From: Firmicutes bacterium TM09-10
GTDB lineage: Bacteria > Bacillota > Clostridia > Lachnospirales > Lachnospiraceae
Length of the DNA stretch: 64,000 nt
Assembly (NCBI GenBank): GCA_003481005.1
Contig: QUKC01000019.1
Span: forward strand, 8,013 to 72,012
Direction of reading: 5' to 3'
Of the stretch, positions 8,720-16,764 are shown piece by piece (positions within the stretch are counted from its first letter, which is position 1; the number at the start of each line of letters is the position of its first letter). Made by a program: the position numbers and the translations under genes. The notes beneath the pieces are model-generated. The model did not search any database, was not told the origin of the DNA, and saw only the letters and a list, made by a program, of their open reading frames with translations.

Positions 8720-8847
8720 ATCGTGTAGGAAACTTCGTTTCCATACGATAAAAATGCTCCGCGAGGATGCGCACTCGGCGCATGGGTAGATGGTTGCCGA
8801 GGCAACCGCGCCTCGGCGCGAGAATGTGCCAAGGCACATTCTTTTTT
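8716..8847. repeat. Run of tiny-loop hairpins after GH3, ending in a terminator
   Basis: Directly after the first terminator come TTTTATCGT/ACGATAAAA with inner GGAAAC/GTTTCC (8716-8753), ATGCGC/GCGCAT (8767-8783), GGTTGCC-GA-GGCAACC (8792-8807), GCGCC-TC-GGCGC (8808-8819) and AGAATGTGCC-AA-GGCACATTCT plus a T-run (8821-8847). The last works as a second terminator. Loops of only two bases are striking. No protein is encoded here. Confidence 0.7.
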
Positions 8848-8903
8848 ATATCGGAGACTCTTGCGAAGTGCGCTCTTTTTTCCGCCTTTCTTCCAAAACC
8901 CCC

Positions 8904-8931
8904 TTGACGCTTCTGGAAAAAGAAGTATAAT
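8904..8931 (+). promoter_or_regulatory. Promoter with candidate MarR operator
   Basis: TTGACG (8904-8909), 16-bp spacer, TATAAT (8926-8931). Immediately downstream, TTCAAAAGTGAA and TTCGAAAATGAA are two similar dyads that could be the operator for the MarR protein encoded next. The promoter is seen directly; the operator role is inferred. Confidence 0.75.
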
Positions 8932-8986
8932 TACTTCAAAAGTGAATAGTTCGAAAATGAAATAATTAAGGAAGGAGAGTCGACGG

Positions 8987-9424
8987 ATGAATCTGAAAAT
9001 CGAGTTTGCCAGAAAAATGGCCCTTGCCTATACGGCGGTATGCAGACCGCTGTGCCAGGAAATGAAGCTGCCGCAGACCGCCTTTGATATCCTGATGTTT
9101 TTGTACAACAACCCGGAGTATAAAACGGCACGCGATATTGTGGAAATCCGCAACATCAAGGCGAACCTGGTTTCGGTAAATGTGGAAAAGCTGGTGCAGG
9201 ACGGCTATATTGAGCGGCAGGCAGTAGAAAAGGACCGCCGCAAAACGGAGCTGATCTGTACGCAAAAGGCGCTGCCGGTTCAGAAACAGGGCAGAGAGCT
9301 GCAGCAGGAGTTTGCAGAGCGACTGATGGCGGGCTTGAGCGACGAAGACCAGGAAAAGCTGGCGGTATATTTTTCACAAATGGAAAAAAATCTGGATCAG
9401 ATTATAAAAGGAGACGAAGGATAA
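8987..9424 (+). CDS. MarR-family transcriptional regulator
   Basis: 145 residues with the MarR winged-helix pattern: TAFDILMFLYNNPEYKTARDI, then NLVSVNVEKLVQDGYIERQAVEKDRR, which is the recognition helix and wing with the conserved D-R-R. GGAAGGAG precedes the ATG. It ends one base before the start of a TauE/SafE permease, so the two are co-transcribed and the protein most likely represses this operon in response to a small molecule. The ligand is unknown. Confidence 0.9.
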   Translation: MNLKIEFARKMALAYTAVCRPLCQEMKLPQTAFDILMFLYNNPEYKTARDIVEIRNIKANLVSVNVEKLVQDGYIERQAVEKDRRKTELICTQKALPVQKQGRELQQEFAERLMAGLSDEDQEKLAVYFSQMEKNLDQIIKGDEG

Positions 9425-9425
9425 C

Positions 9426-10202
9426 ATGCAGTTACTGATCACAATATTGGTTACATTTTTTGCGGGAATGGGCGCAGGGCTTGGTACCGGCTTTGCGGGG
9501 ATGAGCGCAGCGGCGGTCATCAGTCCGGTTCTGATTACGTTTCTTGGTATGGATCCGTATATGGCAGTCGGCATTGCGCTGGCGTCGGACGTGCTTGCCA
9601 GCGCGGTTTCCGCTTATACCTATGGAAAAAATAAAAATCTGGATATCCGAAACGGACTGATTATGATGGTAAGCGTGCTGACATTTACCGTGGTTGGCAG
9701 CTATGTTTCCAGTCTGGTTCCTTCCCGGACGATGGGCAGCTTTTCTGTATTTATGACGCTTTTGCTCGGCATTAAATTCATTGTACGCCCGGTTATGACA
9801 ACCAGGGAGGCAATGCAGGGCGTTTCTGCGAAAAAACGTGCGGTACAGTCGATCGTCTGCGGGATGCTGATCGGCTTTATCTGCGGCTTTGTCGGCGCTG
9901 GCGGCGGCATGATGATGCTGTTGATTCTGACCTCCGTGCTGGGTTATGAATTAAAAACTGCAGTCGGAACGAGTGTGTTTATCATGGCGTTTACGGCATT
10001 TACCGGATCAATTTCGCATTTCGCCATCGGCGGTGCGCCTGACTGGACGGTGCTGATCCTGTGTATGGTATTTACGCTGCTGTGGGCACGGATTGCGGCT
10101 GTTTTTGCCAACAAGGCAACGCCGAAGACCTTAAACCGTGCGACCGGTGTGATTTTAGTCGTTTTGGGGATCGTGGTCCTAGGTTTTCAATTTTTTGCAT
10201 AA
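9426..10202 (+). CDS. TauE/SafE-family (UPF0721) membrane permease
   Basis: 258 residues, almost entirely hydrophobic, with about eight membrane segments and glycine-rich GMGAGLGTGFAGM near the N terminus and GFVGAGGGMMML in the second half, the duplicated signature of the sulfite/organic-anion exporter family. The start is one base after the MarR stop. Members export or import small sulfur-containing or organic anions. MarR control suggests induction by the transported or a related compound; no substrate can be named. Confidence 0.88.
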   Translation: MQLLITILVTFFAGMGAGLGTGFAGMSAAAVISPVLITFLGMDPYMAVGIALASDVLASAVSAYTYGKNKNLDIRNGLIMMVSVLTFTVVGSYVSSLVPSRTMGSFSVFMTLLLGIKFIVRPVMTTREAMQGVSAKKRAVQSIVCGMLIGFICGFVGAGGGMMMLLILTSVLGYELKTAVGTSVFIMAFTAFTGSISHFAIGGAPDWTVLILCMVFTLLWARIAAVFANKATPKTLNRATGVILVVLGIVVLGFQFFA

Positions 10203-10315
10203 TAAAGAACGGTGGGGCACGATTGCAGCAGGTACGGCGTGATGAAGATCGCGATTCAGATTGCGTGAAAGATTCTGTTTGTGATACAATCAAAAGGAAA
10301 ACGTAATTTCAATTG

Positions 10316-10365
10316 TGATTTCAACGATGACCCGGAAACGTGATTTCAACGATGATCCGGAAACG
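10316..10365 (+). repeat. Two tandem 25-bp direct repeats before the kinase gene
   Basis: Two adjacent 25-bp copies, 10316-10340 and 10341-10365, begin TGATTTCAACGATGA and end CCGGAAACG, differing at a single base. The second copy runs into the GAGGAG ribosome site of the next gene. A partial third unit (GTAATTTCAA) lies just upstream. Confidence 0.85.
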
Positions 10366-10374
10366 AGGAGACCT

Positions 10375-10986
10375 ATGGAAACCAGAACAACTACCCCTGT
10401 AACGACGGTAATGGCGCTGCTGGAAGAAAAACTGCGGCAGCAGGTGAGGCAGGACAAGCCGCTGCTTGTGGCGATCGACGGACGCTGTGCTTCCGGAAAA
10501 AGCACGCTGGCAAAAGATTTGCAAAAGCAGCTGGACTGCAACGTGATCCACATGGATGATTTTTATCTTCAGCCCCATCAGCGCACGACCAAGCGCCTGC
10601 GGGAGCCTGGTGGAAATGTGGACTATGAGCGGTTTGAAACAGAGGTGCTGCAGCCAATGCTCACAGGAGAGGCATTCTCCTATCGCCCCTATGACGCGCA
10701 CGCGGTCTGTTTTTTGCCCGAGGTAATAGTTTCTCCGAAAAAGGTGACGATCATCGAGGGTTCCTATGCCTGTCATCCGAGACTGCGCAGAAGCTATGAC
10801 CTGCGCATTTTTCTGACGGTTGACCGACAGGAACAGCTGGAACGGATTCGGAAAAGAAACGGAGAAGAGCGGGAGGAAATGTTTGAACGGATCTGGATTC
10901 CGTTGGAAGAGCGTTATTTCTGGAAAGCCGGCGTGGAAAAAACCTGCGATATCAGTCTGGATACGACCGGACTGTTCGAGGGCTGA
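10375..10986 (+). CDS. Uridine kinase-like P-loop phosphotransferase
   Basis: A cytosolic P-loop kinase of about 203 residues. Walker A is AIDGRCASGKSTLA, followed by VIHMDDFYLQ, the Asp-rich segment that binds substrate in uridine/phosphoribulokinase-type kinases, and VTIIEGSYACHP, equivalent to the EG-hY motif of the family. A lid segment RIRKRNGEERE follows. The ATG at 10375 is used because GAGGAG lies 4 nt upstream; earlier in-frame ATGs fall inside the direct repeats. Uridine kinase is likely, but other small-molecule kinases share these motifs. Confidence 0.8.
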   Translation: METRTTTPVTTVMALLEEKLRQQVRQDKPLLVAIDGRCASGKSTLAKDLQKQLDCNVIHMDDFYLQPHQRTTKRLREPGGNVDYERFETEVLQPMLTGEAFSYRPYDAHAVCFLPEVIVSPKKVTIIEGSYACHPRLRRSYDLRIFLTVDRQEQLERIRKRNGEEREEMFERIWIPLEERYFWKAGVEKTCDISLDTTGLFEG

Positions 10987-11030
10987 GCGCGGCTCGCATT
11001 TGATTTTTTACGAAATGAGGAATCTGAAAG

Positions 11031-11573
11031 ATGAAATGGATGGTTGCATCAGATATACACGGCTCTGCAAAGTATTGCAGGGAGCTGCTTGACGCATATG
11101 AACGGGAAGAGGCGGATCGGCTGCTTTTGCTGGGAGATCTTTTGTATCATGGTCCGCGCAACGATCTGCCGGAGGAATATGCCCCGAAGGTGGTGATCTC
11201 CATGCTCAATGCGAAAAAGAATAATATTTTGTGCATCCGCGGAAACTGCGATGCGGAAGTGGATCAAATGGTGTTGGAATTCCCGATTCTGGCGGATTAC
11301 TGTATGCTCGACCTTGGAACGAAACTGGTGTACGCCACACATGGTCATCTGACGTCGGCAGAGCAGCTGCCGCCGCTTCGAGAGGGCGATCTGTTTTTGC
11401 AAGGGCACACGCATGTGCCGATGAATGAGGTAAAAAACGGGATTCGCTGCATGAATCCGGGATCGGTGTCGTTGCCAAAGCAGGACAGCTGGCGCGGATA
11501 TATGATTCTGGAAATAAATCAGGCGGTCTGGAAAGAATTGGATGGAACGATTCGGGAAATGGTTGAAATTTAG
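11031..11573 (+). CDS. yfcE: YfcE-type metallophosphoesterase
   Basis: 180 residues, the normal length for MJ0936/YfcE phosphodiesterases. Metal-binding motifs are in order: VASDIHGS (DxH), LLLGDLLYHGPR (GDxxxHG), IRGNCDAE (GNCD), YATHGH and LQGHTHVP (GHTH). These enzymes hydrolyse phosphodiester model substrates with Mn2+; the physiological substrate is uncertain. It follows the kinase gene by 44 bp and is probably co-transcribed with it. The ribosome site is weak. Confidence 0.9.
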   Translation: MKWMVASDIHGSAKYCRELLDAYEREEADRLLLLGDLLYHGPRNDLPEEYAPKVVISMLNAKKNNILCIRGNCDAEVDQMVLEFPILADYCMLDLGTKLVYATHGHLTSAEQLPPLREGDLFLQGHTHVPMNEVKNGIRCMNPGSVSLPKQDSWRGYMILEINQAVWKELDGTIREMVEI

Positions 11574-11729
11574 TTTTTTTGCAACCTTAAGAATTTCATC
11601 ATCCGGATTTTATTTTTCCTTTATAAATTTTAGGACATTTTTAGGAACTGGACATAACGAGGACACATTTATTCGGTATTCTATTTTACGGATAGATGAA
11701 TGACTCACTATCTCCCCCCTCATATAAAC

Positions 11730-11767
11730 ACAAAACGGCAGCCCTCCTATCCTGGCTGCCGTTTTGT
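11730..11767. terminator. Bidirectional terminator in the 11574-11887 gap
   Basis: ACAAAACGGCAGCC and GGCTGCCGTTTTGT form a perfect 14-bp stem around a 10-nt loop, with A-run and T-run ends that allow termination on either strand. The rest of this 314-bp gap is AT-rich and shows no ORF. Confidence 0.85.
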
Positions 11768-11801
11768 GTTGTCGTTTTTCAAAGGAATCCGTCCAATTGC
11801 C

Positions 11802-11830
11802 TTGACGGTATATGGGAATCCCGTTAATAT
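11802..11830 (+). promoter_or_regulatory. Candidate promoter of the phosphoribosyltransferase-fold gene
   Basis: TTGACG (11802-11807), 17-bp spacer, TAATAT (11825-11830), 57 bp before the ATG. Confidence 0.5.
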
Positions 11831-11887
11831 ATTCAAAGAAAGAAATGTCCGTGACTGTTTCAAATACATGTAGAAGAGGAAGAACCG

Positions 11888-12976
11888 ATGAATAACTGGA
11901 AAGATGTAAAAATTGCACCGGAATTTAATGAACAGGGCGTAGCCTGTTATCGGCTGACCGGAGCTGATTTTTTGAATGAATACTATATTATTTCGGAGGC
12001 GGAGACGAGAAAGCTGCTCAACACGCCGGAAATCGTAGGCTATGAGGTCTATAACTGCCTGATTTCTTCTACCTCCCAGATGCTGTATTATCTGAAGGAG
12101 CAGAAAAAAGTGACGACGGCAAATATCCTCTCCATCCTTAGGGGTGCGTTGAACTATCCGTTGGAAGAAAGCTGCTACCGGGAGCATATCCGTGTGCATG
12201 ACATCAGCTTTTTATCCAGTGAACGCGTGTTTGAAAACGAAGAAATCGCCGGATTGGAAATCAAATACAGCAAGCTGACGATGGTGCCGGACAGCACGCT
12301 GATGATCGGTGATATCATCGCAAGCGGCGAGACGCTGATCCACTGCCTGCGCTATGTGACAGATTTTTACCGCGAGCATGGCGCAAAGCTGCGCAACATC
12401 ATCATTTTTACGATCGGCGGTACAAAGGGAATCGATATTTTAGAAGACCTGACCCGCGATATCCGCGAGTTCTGGCCGGAATTTGAAGGCTTTATTACGG
12501 TATATTATGAAGGAATTTTTGCAACCTACCAGGACAAAGGCGTTTCCGGCATCAATCTGCCGGATGTGGACTTTTACTGGAAGGGCGGCATCGTTGCGCC
12601 GGAATTTCGCCGGGAGACGCTGTCCATGTGCAGCCCGCTGTTTGAAAAGTGCATCATTTATGACGGCGGCGCAAGACGCTATGAGATCCACGAGCACGTG
12701 GAAGAGGTGCTGGAATTCTGGGAGGGTATCCGGGAACGCGCAGACCAGATCGATTTTCCGAAGCTTCTGGAAGAAAAGCTCGGCTATGAGCTGCCGATCG
12801 ACTATGAGGACTGGATTGCAGCAAACCACTACGGCTTAATCCGCCCGGAGGACGCCAGATGGCTGTATCGTCAGGAGCAGGGCTATGTCGAAAGCATGAA
12901 AAATGTGACGGTGAAGGAACTGGCGGAGCAGAGAATCGCAGAGTTCACCGGTGCGTTGAGAAAATACATTCTGTAA
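11888..12976 (+). CDS. Phosphoribosyltransferase-fold protein of unknown function
   Basis: 362 residues, cytosolic. A type-I phosphoribosyltransferase core is suggested by ILSILRGALNYPL (around residue 80) and especially by TLMIGDIIASGETL (about 137-150), which matches the PRPP-binding loop with GD in place of DD. After this core come about 200 residues with no recognised domain, rich in aromatic and acidic residues. It has its own candidate promoter after a strong terminator and no pathway neighbours, so neither the base nor the acceptor can be guessed. It may be an enzyme that makes or breaks ribosyl-phosphate bonds, or a regulatory PRTase relative. Confidence 0.6.
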   Translation: MNNWKDVKIAPEFNEQGVACYRLTGADFLNEYYIISEAETRKLLNTPEIVGYEVYNCLISSTSQMLYYLKEQKKVTTANILSILRGALNYPLEESCYREHIRVHDISFLSSERVFENEEIAGLEIKYSKLTMVPDSTLMIGDIIASGETLIHCLRYVTDFYREHGAKLRNIIIFTIGGTKGIDILEDLTRDIREFWPEFEGFITVYYEGIFATYQDKGVSGINLPDVDFYWKGGIVAPEFRRETLSMCSPLFEKCIIYDGGARRYEIHEHVEEVLEFWEGIRERADQIDFPKLLEEKLGYELPIDYEDWIAANHYGLIRPEDARWLYRQEQGYVESMKNVTVKELAEQRIAEFTGALRKYIL

Positions 12977-13015
12977 GGAAACCGTGGGCGCTTATTTTTC
13001 ACACAGCTATTCATG

Positions 13016-13050
13016 ACAATAGAATGCTCGCAGAGCGTGCATTCTATTGT
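13016..13050 (-). repeat. 35-bp palindromic repeat, copy 3
   Basis: Intact copy in minus orientation (TTCATG lies on the left). It lies 39 nt after the PRTase-fold gene and about 100 nt before the GNAT gene. Confidence 0.95.
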
Positions 13051-13079
13051 TTGTGCCGCAGGCGTCACAAAGCAGCTAT

Positions 13080-13141
13080 GATCGCAGAGCCGAACTGGAC
13101 GTTCGCTCCGCGATTCCTTCGGCGCAAAGCGCCTGCGGAAT
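13080..13141. repeat. Two hairpins in the GNAT leader
   Basis: ATCGC.GAGC.CGAAC pairs with GTTCGCTC.GCGAT (13080-13113), followed by ATTCC..GGCGC-AAA-GCGCC..GGAAT (13113-13141). They lie just ahead of the GNAT ribosome site and resemble the hairpin runs elsewhere in the window. Confidence 0.6.
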
Positions 13142-13151
13142 GGAGATTTTT

Positions 13152-13646
13152 ATGGAAACAAATCAGAATATCAGGACAGCGACGTCATCTGATCTGGACT
13201 GTGTTGCGGCGGTGGAGGCGGAATGCTTTCCGGCGGCAGAGGCGGCTTCGAAGGAAGAATTTGCAGAGCGGATCGCAGCATATGGCAATCATTTCTGGCT
13301 GCTGTTTAAAAACGGAAAGCTGGTGTCCTTTGTGGACGGTATGGTGACGGATACGCCGGATCTGGCAGATGAAATGTATGAAAATGCAGCGCTGCACGAC
13401 GAAAACGGTGCGTGGCAGATGATTTTTGGCGTCAATACGATTCCCGAATGCCGCAAAAAAGGCTACGCGGGTCAGTTGATTCGCTGTGCCATTGAGCAGG
13501 CAAAAAAAGAAGGGCGCAAAGGGCTTGTCCTGACCTGTAAGGACAAACTGCTCCATTATTATGAGGACTTTGGCTTTGTCAACGAGGGTGTTTCGAAATC
13601 GGTACACGGAAATGTCGTTTGGTATCAGATGCGCCTGATGTTATAA
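13152..13646 (+). CDS. GNAT-family N-acetyltransferase
   Basis: 164 residues. The acetyl-CoA binding motif is VNTIPECRKKGYAGQLIRCA (an R/QxxGxG/A loop), followed by LVLTCKDKLLHYYEDFGFVNEG, the typical strand-helix closing of the fold. The acceptor (amine, amino acid or peptide) is not apparent. The start at 13152 has a GGAG 6 nt upstream; an in-frame ATG at 13140 would overlap that site and is less likely. Confidence 0.85.
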   Translation: METNQNIRTATSSDLDCVAAVEAECFPAAEAASKEEFAERIAAYGNHFWLLFKNGKLVSFVDGMVTDTPDLADEMYENAALHDENGAWQMIFGVNTIPECRKKGYAGQLIRCAIEQAKKEGRKGLVLTCKDKLLHYYEDFGFVNEGVSKSVHGNVVWYQMRLML

Positions 13647-13752
13647 AAATTTAACAAATACTTTTCTAAAATCCATGATTTTTTGACAAAATTGTTGTAT
13701 ACTGATGATTGTGAAACGCAGAAAAACAGATCACTCAGAAATGAGGAGTTTT

Positions 13753-14418
13753 ATGAACGACGAAGAATACTACAATTTTGTGAGGCCTTATGCGGATGCG
13801 ATGCAGATGCTCCTGACCCGGCTGGATGTGCTTAACCACAACCTTTACGGTAAGTCAGACAGCCGTCCGATTCATTACATCCAGAACCGGATCAAGAAGA
13901 AAAAGAGTCTGGAAGAAAAGTTGATCCGGCGCGGAAAAGAACCGACCGTAGACAACGCTAAGGACTATCTGCAGGATATCGCCGGTGTCCGTATTATTTG
14001 TTACTTTGTGGACGATATTTATAACCTTGCCAAAAGCTTAAAGCGGCAGGCTGACCTGATCGTGATCCGCGAACAGGACTACATCAAAGCGCCGAAACCA
14101 AATGGATATCGCAGCTATCATCTGATTGTCGGCGTTCCGGTCTATTGCATGGATGGGATGGAATATTTTCCGGTAGAAGTACAGCTGCGGACATTATCGA
14201 TGGATTTCTGGGCAAGTATGGAACACCGCATTTCTTATAAAAAAGAACGGGCGGATAAGGAGGAGCTGACAACAGAGCTGTTAGGCTACGCAAACCAGCT
14301 GCAGGAGATCGAAAAGAGCTTCGAGAGTCATAATGAGATCGGCAAATTAAAAGAACCGGAGAAGATGGAAAAAGATATGTCAGAGCCGAAGAATACGGAC
14401 AGTCCAATCATTTCATAG
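13753..14418 (+). CDS. Small alarmone synthetase, (p)ppGpp synthetase (RelA/SpoT domain)
   Basis: 221 residues consisting only of a RelA/SpoT nucleotidyltransferase domain. Visible motifs include QDIAGVRIICYF, the G-loop KPNGYRSYHLIV and VEVQLRTLSMDFWASMEH. There is no HD hydrolase, TGS or ACT domain, so it belongs to the single-domain RelP/RelQ class that makes (p)ppGpp or pGpp from GTP/GDP and ATP. The C-terminal tail (after residue 190) is hydrophilic and low-complexity. The start is at 13753 with GAGGAG 4 nt upstream; ATGs at 13705 and 13741 lack such a site. It is followed 17 nt later by an aldo/keto reductase. Confidence 0.92.
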   Translation: MNDEEYYNFVRPYADAMQMLLTRLDVLNHNLYGKSDSRPIHYIQNRIKKKKSLEEKLIRRGKEPTVDNAKDYLQDIAGVRIICYFVDDIYNLAKSLKRQADLIVIREQDYIKAPKPNGYRSYHLIVGVPVYCMDGMEYFPVEVQLRTLSMDFWASMEHRISYKKERADKEELTTELLGYANQLQEIEKSFESHNEIGKLKEPEKMEKDMSEPKNTDSPIIS

Positions 14419-14435
14419 CGAAAAGGAGAACAGAC

Positions 14436-15575
14436 ATGGAAAAAAGAAAATTTGGAAAGCTCGGAATCGAAACATCACTGCTTGGCTTTGGCTGTATGCG
14501 TTTTCCGGCCACACCGGACGGCAAAATTGATGAGCCGAGAGCAGAGAAGCTTTTGGATCGTGCCATCGCAGCAGGTGTCAATTACATCGACACCGCGTAT
14601 CCGTACCATAATGGCGACAGCGAACCGTTTGTTGGTAAAGTGCTGCAGAAATATGACCGCAATTCCTATTATCTGGCAACAAAGCTGCCTGTCTGGGCAA
14701 TTGAGAGTGTAGACGATGCAAAACGCGTTTTTGCAGAACAGCTGGAGCGCCTGCGCACAGATCATATCGATTTTTATCTGATGCACGCAATGAGCAAAGA
14801 GAGATGGGATAAAGTGAAAGAACTCGGAATTGTGGAGTTCTGCGAGCAGTTAAAGGCAGAGGGCAAAATCCGTTATCTGGGCTTTTCCTTCCACGATACC
14901 TACGAGGCATTTGAAGAAGTGCTGCGCGGCCGTGACTGGGATTTCTGCCAGATTCAGTATAACTACATGGACACCGAGGAGCAGGCAGGGGATAAAGGCT
15001 ACGCTTTGGCAGAAGAGCTTGGAATTCCGCTGGTGATCATGGAGCCTGTAAAGGGCGGCAGCCTTGCAAACTTCTCTGATGATATCAATGCAAAGTTCAA
15101 AGCGATGGATAAAGATGCCAGCATCGCATCCTGGGCATTTCGCTGGGTTGGCAGCCATTCCAATGCAAAGGTGATCCTGAGCGGTATGTCGAATGAAGAG
15201 CAGGTTGAGGATAACCTGAAGACCTTCTCGAACTTTAATCCGCTGGATGAAGCAGAAGAAAAGATGATTTCTGAAATCGTATCAGATCTGCAGAGCAGAG
15301 TACAGAATGGCTGTACCGGCTGTCGGTATTGTATGCCGTGCCCGGCTGGCGTAAACATTCCGCAGAACTTCGCACTGTGGAACAAATACCACATTTACGG
15401 AACCTACGACCATGTAAAAAATGCATGGGAAAAGGATTTGAAGGACGAAGAAAAGGCGAAATGCTGCGTGAAGTGCGGCAAGTGTGAAAAAGTCTGTCCT
15501 CAGCATCTCTCCATCCGCAGGGATCTGGAGCTTGCACAGAAGGATCTGGACAGCGCGGCAGCGGCACAGGAGTAA
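14436..15575 (+). CDS. Aldo/keto reductase with C-terminal 4Fe-4S ferredoxin-like domain
   Basis: 379 residues. The N-terminal barrel has GFGCMRFP, NYIDTAYPYHNGDSE (catalytic Asp and Tyr), the active-site Lys in LATKLP and His in FYLMHAM. The C-terminal quarter carries two cysteine clusters, CTGCRYCMPCPAGVNIP and CCVKCGKCEKVCPQ, typical of the clostridial subgroup that pairs an NAD(P)H-linked reductase with iron-sulfur clusters. It probably reduces aldehydes or ketones in the cytosol; the electron donor may be NAD(P)H or ferredoxin. AAAGGAG precedes the ATG and it follows the alarmone synthetase closely. Confidence 0.92.
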   Translation: MEKRKFGKLGIETSLLGFGCMRFPATPDGKIDEPRAEKLLDRAIAAGVNYIDTAYPYHNGDSEPFVGKVLQKYDRNSYYLATKLPVWAIESVDDAKRVFAEQLERLRTDHIDFYLMHAMSKERWDKVKELGIVEFCEQLKAEGKIRYLGFSFHDTYEAFEEVLRGRDWDFCQIQYNYMDTEEQAGDKGYALAEELGIPLVIMEPVKGGSLANFSDDINAKFKAMDKDASIASWAFRWVGSHSNAKVILSGMSNEEQVEDNLKTFSNFNPLDEAEEKMISEIVSDLQSRVQNGCTGCRYCMPCPAGVNIPQNFALWNKYHIYGTYDHVKNAWEKDLKDEEKAKCCVKCGKCEKVCPQHLSIRRDLELAQKDLDSAAAAQE

Positions 15576-15762
15576 GCGGACTGCAGTAGCTGCGGCACAG
15601 AAATGGGCGGACAGAGTTACGAATAAAGAGCGGTATCGTTTTTTATAGACAAAATGGAAAGCAGGCGAATTGCACAGCTACTGTACATATCAGACGGTGC
15701 AAAATCGCAATAATATTTGCAAAAGGCAGTTATGGAATCTGGCTGCGGCAGTTTCCGACAAC

Positions 15763-16548
15763 TCAGTTGTGGAAGCGGTGTTCTTTCCGGTATTGAGACG
15801 GATTTTGACCGTTATACCGGGTAAATGCCTTATAAAATAGGGACGGATCACTGTAGCCGCAGTCCTGTGCGATTTCCTGAACCGGTCGTTCGGTAAGCAC
15901 CAACAAGCGGGAGGCTTTTTGCAGCCGGGTGATTGTCAGATAGGTATGTGCCGTGATTCCGATCTCCGCTTTCAGCCGTCGGTTGATGTAGGCCGCAGAA
16001 TAATGGAACTGCTCCGTCAGCGTCTGCGCGGTGATAGATTCCGCCGCATGTTCGGTCAGAAAATGCATGACTGAGGATGTCAGGGACGTATAAGCGTGTT
16101 CTTGTTCATACAGCGCGTTGGAAAGGCTCAGAAATTCACTCTGGATTTCAAAAGGGTTCTGCGGCGCCTGGTGAAACAGGCTGCAGAGTTTTTTGAAAGA
16201 AGGAAGCAGCAGCGAGGCAGAAAAAGTCCCGCGAAGCGGCAGTTTGATTCGGTTGAGCAGATCCAGAGTATAATCTGCGTTGAAATGGAAGTAGTAATAC
16301 TCCGCGCCGGGGCTGGGACGATCCGCACCCTGCCGCAGATTTTTACGCTGAATATACCATTCGCCCTCGTGTACGCTGACCGGAATACCGTCTTCTATGA
16401 AGTGAAGGCTGCCCCGGAGCATAAAAATCAGGACGAAGAAGTCCACGATCCGGGAGCTGTGATATTCGTCCGGTTCGAACCTTTTGTAGTCGCAGTCGGT
16501 CAGATAGGGCATGGGAGCAGGATTTAGAAAAATAAAATCGGTATTCAT
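15763..16548 (-). CDS. AraC-family transcriptional regulator
   Basis: 261 residues. The N-terminal half is a cupin-like sensor domain (FMLRGSLHFIEDG). The C-terminal AraC domain has two HTH motifs (TAQTLTEQFHYSAAYINRRL and VQEIAQDCGYSDPSLFYKAF), ending TRYNGQNPSQYRKE. The start is at 16548 because GGAGG lies about 9 nt upstream on this strand; the extra 15 residues of a longer frame lack a ribosome site. It is divergent from the GH127 gene with about 215 bp between, and is therefore the likely activator of that gene. Confidence 0.9.
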   Translation of the reverse strand: MNTDFIFLNPAPMPYLTDCDYKRFEPDEYHSSRIVDFFVLIFMLRGSLHFIEDGIPVSVHEGEWYIQRKNLRQGADRPSPGAEYYYFHFNADYTLDLLNRIKLPLRGTFSASLLLPSFKKLCSLFHQAPQNPFEIQSEFLSLSNALYEQEHAYTSLTSSVMHFLTEHAAESITAQTLTEQFHYSAAYINRRLKAEIGITAHTYLTITRLQKASRLLVLTERPVQEIAQDCGYSDPSLFYKAFTRYNGQNPSQYRKEHRFHN

Positions 16549-16764
16549 CAAGGGGGTCCTCCGAAGGGAAAGATTGTGCAAGCAACCTGCCAATCCGGGA
16601 ATGCAAAATGCGCACGTAGGTTTGGATTCAGAATTCTACTGACAGTATAGCATAACGGAAGAGAAAAGAATACAAAATGCAGCCGAGGGCGGAGTCATTT
16701 GCCGGAGACTGCGAAAACTTGCCGCGAAAATATTTCAGGACGGCATCAGAAAGGGAGGGAAAAA

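Noticed and set aside
13683..13703. Promoter TTGACA/TATACT before the alarmone synthetase
   Set aside because: Both hexamers are present but the spacer is only 9 bp, too short for a working sigma-A promoter.
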